Source: Streptomyces sp. SID12501 (GTDB lineage Bacteria; Actinomycetota; Actinomycetes; Streptomycetales; Streptomycetaceae). From it: a stretch of 64,000 nt of DNA. The stretch lies in NCBI RefSeq assembly GCF_010550245.1, contig NZ_JAAGLU010000001.1:124001-188000 (forward strand). The letters run 5' to 3'. The position numbers and the translations under genes were made by a program. The notes beneath the pieces are model-generated. The model was not told the DNA's origin, searched no databases, and was given only the letters and a program-made list of their open reading frames with translations. Below are positions 59,054 to 64,000 of the stretch, one piece after another; positions within the stretch are counted from its first letter, which is position 1; the number at the start of each line of letters is the position of its first letter.

Positions 59054-61843
59054 CTACGACCCGTCCAGTACCGTCCCCGTGAACTCCGGTCCAGGGATCG
59101 GCTCCCCGGTCTCCTCGTCGAAGCCGGTCACCCGCAGCCGCACCGACTCCGCCGGCTCCGTCACCGCGTCCGCGACCGTCGGCAGGCTCAGGTCCGCGGT
59201 CAACTCGCCCGGTGGGATGGGCACGTACAGATGGAGCCCGTCGACCTTGGACAACGGCCGCTGCGGCAGCGGCGACTCACCGGTGGTGTCCATCAGCCAC
59301 GCCGGGTCGACGTCCGTCGTGGACAGTTCCGTGCCGGCGGTGACCGGCAGCACCTCCAGAACGGAGTACATGTCGGCGCGGGAGGGCGCCGACAGTGTCG
59401 CGCGCCAGGTCAGCCGCTGTCCCTCGGTGACCCGGTCCGCGACCGGGGTGATGGTGACCGTGGGCCTGGGATCGTCGTTCTCGACGGTCACCCCGCCGCT
59501 GTACGAGCCGATGACCGCACCGCGCACCGCCTTCACGAACACGCTGCGCCAGACGTCGTAGTCGTACAGCGTGTCCCCCTTCACCGTCACCGGCACGTCG
59601 ATGCTCTGCTCGCCCTGTCGCACCGTGACCAGCCGGCTCGTCATCGTGTCCGTCCCGGGATTCTGGACGTAGAGCCGGACCGTGCCGCCACCCTGCCCGG
59701 CGATCCGGACCGGCATCCGGTAGGTCCGGGTTCCGGAGTCGCCCTCCTTGACGGTCAGCCGTCCGAGGTCGACGCGCGGCAGCGCGGCCGGGCGCACCGC
59801 GGGTGTGCCGGGGCGCCAGCCCCAGGTGTCGATCAGCCAGGCCTGCCCCGCACGGCTGCGCGGAGTCAGCTCCACACTCCGTACGCTGCGCAGGTCGACC
59901 CCGGCCCGGGCAGCGGCGGACAGCGGTACGCGGACCTCCCGCGCCCAGTACGAGGCCGTCCGCGCGCTTCCGGGCAGCCCGTCCACGCGGACCCGGCCGA
60001 GCGTGGCGCGCTTGCCGGCGGTGTCGGTGACGGACACGTCCAGCTGCGTTCCGGTGGTGTTGGGGGGCACGATGACGCGCAGGGCGAGTGCCTTGGCGCC
60101 GCCGAGGGACACCGGTCGCCCGGGGCTCACCCGCACCGCGGTCCCGGGCTGCGACCACTTGAGTGCGACCGCCCGGCGACCGACCTCCCGCTCCGTCATC
60201 CAACCCGCGAAGTGCGGGGACTGACCGGCGTTCGCGGCCAGGCACCTGACCGAAGGACGGTCGTCCACCGCGGAGCACAGTCGTCCGCCGCCGCCCTGCA
60301 CGGTCACCGCGCCGTCCGGCAGGATGCCGGCCGAACGGTTTGCGCCCACCGCGTGCGTGAGGACGCGCGCCGGGTCGGCCGGCGGCGCCCGCAGGCCGGA
60401 GCCGTCGAGCAGCGGACGTACCCGGTCGTCGCCCGCGACGAACAGCCGGGCCGCCGCCGCGATGTAGGAGGCGCCCGCCCTGTGCTGCTGGTCGGCGGTG
60501 AGCCGGGTCCTGGTGCCCACGTCGCACACCGGGTCCTTCTGCTCCGGTTCGGACCAGAAGTCGTCGTCCGCCGGTGCCTGCGCCTGACCCGGCGTCCACT
60601 CGGTGTTGAAGTAGTTGTGGTTGGCGCCGATCACGTAGACCGCGCTGTGCAGGGCGGCGCCACGGCTGATCCCGCGGGTGCCGTCCACGGCCAACTCGCC
60701 CTGGAGATCGGACACATCGCCGTCGCAGCCGGGCAGAATCGTCACCGACGGCACGTCGGCGACCGGGTTCTGTCCGAAGATCGTCGGGCCGATCAGGACG
60801 GTGCCCCGGATGTTCCAGCGCACCGCACCGCCGTACCCGTCCTGGCCGGCCGGCGGCCGGTACAGGCTGTCCATCGCGGCCCGGTTGACGCCCTCGCCGC
60901 CCCGCGAGTGGCCGACCAGCAGCACCCGTGAGAGGTCGGCGGGCGGCGCGGTCCGTACGATCGCCGGCGCCGAGGGCCGGTTCGCCGTCCAGTCGGCCCA
61001 GCGGGCCAGATGCTGCCGTACGAGGTCGGAGCGGGCCTGCGCCCCGGCGTCCTCGATCGCCGAGTCCTGGGCGTTGATACCGTTGGCGGAGATCGACACC
61101 GTCACATAGCCCTGGGATGCAAGGAGTTTCTGGTCGCGCAGATAGCCCCGGTAACTCGGAATCTGCTTCTCACCGGCCGGGCAGGGCCAGTCGCCGCTGA
61201 CATCGGTGCTGCCGGGCTTGTAGCAGGTGGAGTGGCGTCCGTGCAGGAACAGCGCGAGCGGTCTGCGGCCGGTTGCCCCGGTCGGGGCGACCACCACGGC
61301 CTTCATCTCCACCGGCACGGGCATCCCGGGCAGTTTCACCGAGTCGAGCGTGTACTCGCCCGAGACCGTACGGTACGAGCCCGGCTTGCCGGGGTCGACG
61401 GGATTGGCCGGCGCCAGGGCGGGCAAAACGACCGGCGCGCGGCGCCGGTCAGGGACCGCCGCGAGGCCCGCCGCGTCCAACCGGCTTCCACCGGCGTGTA
61501 CTTGGAGGTCCTGGAACGCCTCGGCACCCTTGAGGCCGCCGGCCTTCAGAGCCTCTTCCAGGGGAAGCCGGAACGTCCGGCCGTCCTTCGCGGCCAGGGG
61601 GCGCCCGAGCAACCGGCCGCCCGCGTAGAACTCGACGCGCGCGTCACCCATCGGTACCGGTCTGCCGGAGTGCCAGACGAGCTGCCGCTGTGCACCGTCA
61701 CCGGTGAACGTCCAGCCCGGGGGCAGCTGTTCGGCCACCACCTGCGACCGGGTCGGCTGCTGCGCCTGCGCCCATCCGGGCGATCCACCCACCACCGCGA
61801 GTACCGCCGCAGCGGTGACCCATATTCGCCGCGCACGTAGCAA
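59054..61843 (-). CDS. Large secreted alpha/beta-hydrolase with Calx-beta-like domains
   Basis: A 929-residue exported protein. The signal peptide ends near AQA-QQ. Residues ~150-470 are an alpha/beta hydrolase with LALFLHGRHSTC (oxyanion), nucleophile elbow VLLVGHSRGGEGVNRA and a late IGANHNYFN carrying a likely catalytic His. The C-terminal ~250 residues are repeated beta sandwiches of Calx-beta style (LTVKEGDSGTRTYRMPVRI, GGVTVENDDPRPTVTITP). The start is a TTG at 61843 behind AGGAGGAGGAG. The substrate is unknown; an extracellular ester or polymer is likely. Confidence 0.8.
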   Translation of the reverse strand: MLRARRIWVTAAAVLAVVGGSPGWAQAQQPTRSQVVAEQLPPGWTFTGDGAQRQLVWHSGRPVPMGDARVEFYAGGRLLGRPLAAKDGRTFRLPLEEALKAGGLKGAEAFQDLQVHAGGSRLDAAGLAAVPDRRRAPVVLPALAPANPVDPGKPGSYRTVSGEYTLDSVKLPGMPVPVEMKAVVVAPTGATGRRPLALFLHGRHSTCYKPGSTDVSGDWPCPAGEKQIPSYRGYLRDQKLLASQGYVTVSISANGINAQDSAIEDAGAQARSDLVRQHLARWADWTANRPSAPAIVRTAPPADLSRVLLVGHSRGGEGVNRAAMDSLYRPPAGQDGYGGAVRWNIRGTVLIGPTIFGQNPVADVPSVTILPGCDGDVSDLQGELAVDGTRGISRGAALHSAVYVIGANHNYFNTEWTPGQAQAPADDDFWSEPEQKDPVCDVGTRTRLTADQQHRAGASYIAAAARLFVAGDDRVRPLLDGSGLRAPPADPARVLTHAVGANRSAGILPDGAVTVQGGGGRLCSAVDDRPSVRCLAANAGQSPHFAGWMTEREVGRRAVALKWSQPGTAVRVSPGRPVSLGGAKALALRVIVPPNTTGTQLDVSVTDTAGKRATLGRVRVDGLPGSARTASYWAREVRVPLSAAARAGVDLRSVRSVELTPRSRAGQAWLIDTWGWRPGTPAVRPAALPRVDLGRLTVKEGDSGTRTYRMPVRIAGQGGGTVRLYVQNPGTDTMTSRLVTVRQGEQSIDVPVTVKGDTLYDYDVWRSVFVKAVRGAVIGSYSGGVTVENDDPRPTVTITPVADRVTEGQRLTWRATLSAPSRADMYSVLEVLPVTAGTELSTTDVDPAWLMDTTGESPLPQRPLSKVDGLHLYVPIPPGELTADLSLPTVADAVTEPAESVRLRVTGFDEETGEPIPGPEFTGTVLDGS

Positions 61844-62025
61844 CGGTCTCCTCCTCCTGGCCCTTGCTCAGGAGCCCCGGATTCCCGACGGCCCCTCTCG
61901 CCCCGGAGGACGGGATCACGGACCTGTGGGTTGCCTGTGGAGGAGGATCAATGCACGTGCCCAAGGCGTCGGTCGGTGAAGCAGGGGGAGGGCGAACCCT
62001 CACGGCGCAGAGAGTTGACGCACCG

Positions 62026-62436
62026 TCAGATCCAGGCGCGGTACGGCTCGTCGAGCAGCTGGAACACCGGCTCGCCGCGCACCGGGTCCTTCGCCGTGGA
62101 CAGCCGGACCCGGTCCCCGCTGTGGATGCCGGCGGCGGGACCCATCACCCGGCCGCGTACGACGAAGCCCTCCGCCATCTCGACCAGCGACACATTGCGC
62201 GCGGCCGGCGTGTTCCGGTTGACCACCGTGGCGTGCCGGACCGTGCCCGATCCCTCGCTGCGCTCCGTACGCAGGTCGCTGCCCGCGCAGACCGGGCAGA
62301 GCAACCGGTGGTACATGGCGCTGGCGCACCATCCGCAGCGCTGGAAGACGAGGGTGTTGGTGTCGGCCGGGGCGTCGAGCAGGCCCGCGGCGGAACCGAC
62401 GGTCATCGGACGAGTGGCGCCTAGTGAGTGGTACAC
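62026..62436 (-). CDS. Zn-ribbon/OB-fold protein (DUF35 family)
   Basis: A 136-residue protein of the DUF35 type. The rubredoxin-like zinc ribbon is FQRCGWCASAMYHRLLCPVCAGSD (two CxxC pairs), followed by an OB fold with TVRHATVVNRNTP and FVVRGRVMGPAAGIHSGDRVRL. DUF35 proteins partner thiolase-fold or acyl-CoA enzymes in lipid and steroid metabolism. I chose the GTG at 62436 (GGGAG upstream) over the ATG at 62406, which has none. A TetR-type operator is upstream at 62510. Confidence 0.8.
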   Translation of the reverse strand: MYHSLGATRPMTVGSAAGLLDAPADTNTLVFQRCGWCASAMYHRLLCPVCAGSDLRTERSEGSGTVRHATVVNRNTPAARNVSLVEMAEGFVVRGRVMGPAAGIHSGDRVRLSTAKDPVRGEPVFQLLDEPYRAWI

Positions 62437-62509
62437 GGTGTCGTCTCCCTGCGCTCGGCCTGATCCGAAGTGCGCGGTTCGCCGTGCCACCGTGCACGGC
62501 CTCAGGGTA

Positions 62510-62524
62510 TGGCACTCAGTGTCA
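62510..62524. promoter_or_regulatory. TetR-type operator, copy 1
   Basis: TGGCACTCAGTGTCA is a 15-bp near-palindrome (TGRCACT-C-AGTGYCA) upstream of the DUF35 gene and downstream of the TetR gene. It recurs at 63289 and, inverted and partial, at 63314. Confidence 0.7.
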
Positions 62525-62546
62525 CGCGTAAAGGCACTGCGTACCC

Positions 62547-63257
62547 TCAATTCTCGGGCAGGGTGGTGAGCACGGACTCGATCTCCTGGACGACCCGCCA
62601 CATCGGCGCCCCGCGCCGCGAGACGACGACCACCACGTCCTCGGACTCGGGTTCGGATCCGGGCTCGGTTCGCCCGGGAGCCGAGGGCGGAGTGCCGAAC
62701 GCGGCCTTCACATAGTTCAGGGCGTGGTCGACGGCCGTGGTCGCGTCGCCGTGTCCGTCCGAGCGCAGCCAGGAGCGAAGCGCGTTGTTGTGGGCCGCGA
62801 CCACTGCCGCCGCGATCACGTCGGCCTGGAGCGTCCCGTCGGGCCGGCCGGCGAAACGCCCGCGCAGATAGGCGGCCAGGGCGCGCTCGTACCGCCAGAC
62901 CACCGACAGCTCGGAGGCCCGCAGCCCGGGAACCTTCTTGGTGAGGCGGTAGCGCTGGACGGAGAAGGCCGGGTTCTCGGCGTACATGAGCAGGACCATG
63001 CGGGCGGCGTCGCACACCCGGCCGACCGGTTCCGCGTCCTCCACGCTTTCGGCCAGGTACGCCGTCATGTCGGCGAGGCACCGCTCGTGGTCGGGGAAGA
63101 CCACGTCCTCCTTGGAGGGGAAGTAGCGGAAGAACGACCGGCGCCCGACCCCGGCCAGCGCCACGATGTCGTCCACGGTGGTCTGCTCGTAGCCCCGCTC
63201 CAGGAACAACTGGAAGGCCGCCGCGACCAGGGCGTCCCGCATGGGCGGTTTGGTCAT
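62547..63257 (-). CDS. TetR family regulator
   Basis: A 236-residue TetR regulator. HTH residues ~6-52: RDALVAAAFQLFLERGYEQTTVDDIVALAGVGRRSFFRYFPSKED. The C-terminal part is helical with a long Pro/Ser/Glu linker near residue 195. The ATG at 63257 is chosen as the start of the conserved HTH; the frame is open to 63326 through the operator. Three copies of one palindrome flank the gene, so it very likely binds its own promoter and those of the DUF35 and P450 group. Confidence 0.87.
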   Translation of the reverse strand: MTKPPMRDALVAAAFQLFLERGYEQTTVDDIVALAGVGRRSFFRYFPSKEDVVFPDHERCLADMTAYLAESVEDAEPVGRVCDAARMVLLMYAENPAFSVQRYRLTKKVPGLRASELSVVWRYERALAAYLRGRFAGRPDGTLQADVIAAAVVAAHNNALRSWLRSDGHGDATTAVDHALNYVKAAFGTPPSAPGRTEPGSEPESEDVVVVVSRRGAPMWRVVQEIESVLTTLPEN

Positions 63258-63288
63258 GGTCGGGAAACTAGCATCCGGCCGGGGTTGA

Positions 63289-63327
63289 TGGCACTCAGTG
63301 CGCTGCGTCCGGGGAACTGAGTGCACT
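63289..63327. promoter_or_regulatory. TetR-type operators, copies 2 and 3
   Basis: TGGCACTCAGTGCGC (63289-63303) and, in inverse orientation, GGAACTGAGTGCACTC ending at 63328, share the CACTCAGT core with 62510. They lie in the TetR promoter, downstream of the P450 gene. Confidence 0.65.
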
Positions 63328-63345
63328 CCGGGTCCTGCCGACTGC

Positions 63346-64000
63346 TCACGCGAGGGTGACCTCCACCGGCAGCTTCTTGATCCCGTTGACGAAGTTCGAG
63401 CGCACCCGCGGGACGTCCCCCACCAGCCGGATGTCCGCCAGGCGGGGGATCAGCTCCTCGAACATGATCCGGATCTCGGTGCGGGCCAGCAGGTTGCCCA
63501 GGCACAGATGCGGGCTGCCCTTGCCGAAGGTGACGTGGTCGTTGTCCGTGCGGGCGACGTCGAAGTCGTACGGATTGCCGAAGACCGCCTCGTCACGGTT
63601 GCCGGAGGCGTACCACATGACCACCTTGTCGCCCTCCCTGACCTGTTTGCCGCCCAGCTCCACGTCCCGGGTCGCGGTGCGCCGGAAGTGGTAGACGGGG
63701 GAGGCCCAGCGCAGGAACTCCTCGACCGCGCCCGGGATCAGCGACGGGTCGGCCTTGAGGCGGGCCAGCTGCTCGGGGTGCTGGAGGAGGGCCAGCATGG
63801 AGTGGGTGATGGTGTGCCGGGTGGTCTCGTTGCCGGCGACCACCAGGAGCAGGAAGTAGTTGTCGAAGTCCTGCGCGGACAGCGGCACTCCGTCGCGCGG
63901 GGTGGTGTTGACGAGCCGGGAAACCAGGTCGGTACCCTCGCCGCCGCGTCGTTGCCGGGCCAGCTCCCGCCCGTACTCGAAGACCTCGAGCGAGGCGGGG
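63346..64000 (-). CDS. Cytochrome P450, C-terminal part
   Basis: The last ~218 residues of a cytochrome P450; the 5' part lies beyond the right edge. The I-helix oxygen motif is VVAGNETTRH, the K-helix ExxR is EEFLRW, and the haem loop is FGKGSPHLCLGNLLAR with the thiolate Cys. The conserved PVYHFRRTATRDVELGG and GDKVVMWYASGNRD are typical of actinobacterial class I P450s of the CYP125/142-like branch, though subfamily is not secure. A separate ferredoxin would supply electrons. It precedes the TetR and DUF35 genes on the same strand. Confidence 0.88.
   Translation of the reverse strand, partial: PASLEVFEYGRELARQRRGGEGTDLVSRLVNTTPRDGVPLSAQDFDNYFLLLVVAGNETTRHTITHSMLALLQHPEQLARLKADPSLIPGAVEEFLRWASPVYHFRRTATRDVELGGKQVREGDKVVMWYASGNRDEAVFGNPYDFDVARTDNDHVTFGKGSPHLCLGNLLARTEIRIMFEELIPRLADIRLVGDVPRVRSNFVNGIKKLPVEVTLA

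Overview
The window is a high-GC chromosomal segment that reads as Streptomyces, or a very close actinobacterium. The evidence is the strong G/C third-position bias, GTG/TTG starts behind GGAGG-type ribosome sites, overlapping ATGA/GTGA gene junctions, a mycothiol-dependent formaldehyde dehydrogenase, an IdeR/DmdR-like iron box, DUF397/XRE and DUF574 families, and two intergenic repeat families familiar from Streptomyces genomes. No tRNA, rRNA, CRISPR array, insertion sequence or phage gene was seen.

Layout. 1-8.7 kb: the 5' part of a family-2 glycosyltransferase, an orphan XdhC, a secreted endoglycosylceramidase-like GH5 enzyme, a secreted YVTN beta-propeller divergent from a TetR regulator, a broken ECF-type sigma gene overlapping a CU044_5270-type membrane protein, and small proteins. 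8.7-18.1 kb: an NRPS-independent siderophore locus. It has a 56-codon small gene, an ATP-grasp ligase, two IucA/IucC synthetases and a PLP decarboxylase on the minus strand. A divergent FhuF-like reductase follows, with an iron box between, and then an ABC exporter. The enzyme set matches vibrioferrin assembly (PvsA/B/D/E). 18.6-24.2 kb: a persulfide/sulfite detoxification regulon (rhodanese, CstR-like regulator, TauE/SafE exporter, metallo-beta-lactamase with three rhodanese domains). It shares its operator type with a divergent mycothiol-dependent formaldehyde oxidation pair. 24.2-30.8 kb: an extracytoplasmic electron-transfer operon (ferric-reductase-like flavocytochrome, double-FMN-domain protein, ApbE), a divergent OmpR/EnvZ-type two-component system, a quinone reductase and a TetR.

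30.9-39.3 kb: a secreted dipeptidase-like protein with a CBM32 domain, then the most interesting block. This is a GntR regulator followed by galB-, galC- and galD-like genes (4-oxalomesaconate hydratase, CHA aldolase, 4-oxalomesaconate tautomerase), a type I (VOC) extradiol dioxygenase and an aromatic-acid MFS symporter. The lower gallate pathway is complete, but the ring-cleaving enzyme is from a different fold than the known LigB-type gallate dioxygenases. The regulator and transporter promoters share an operator-like motif.

39.3-48.7 kb: an NDH-2-like flavoprotein with an ECF41/SigJ-type sigma factor, an HSL-type hydrolase, a DUF574 methyltransferase, a DUF397/XRE pair, a DUF6624 protein, an SDR and an L,D-transpeptidase. 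48.7-54.6 kb: a sugar ABC importer without its ATPase, with a Gfo/Idh/MocA dehydrogenase and a divergent ROK repressor. 54.7-64 kb: a membrane-anchored streptogrisin-like protease, a second DUF574 methyltransferase, a DUF3800 protein, an F420/PPOX protein, a very large secreted alpha/beta-hydrolase, and a TetR/DUF35/P450 group with three copies of a 15-bp operator. The P450 runs off the right edge.

All functional names come from reading motifs and remembered family features. No database search was possible.
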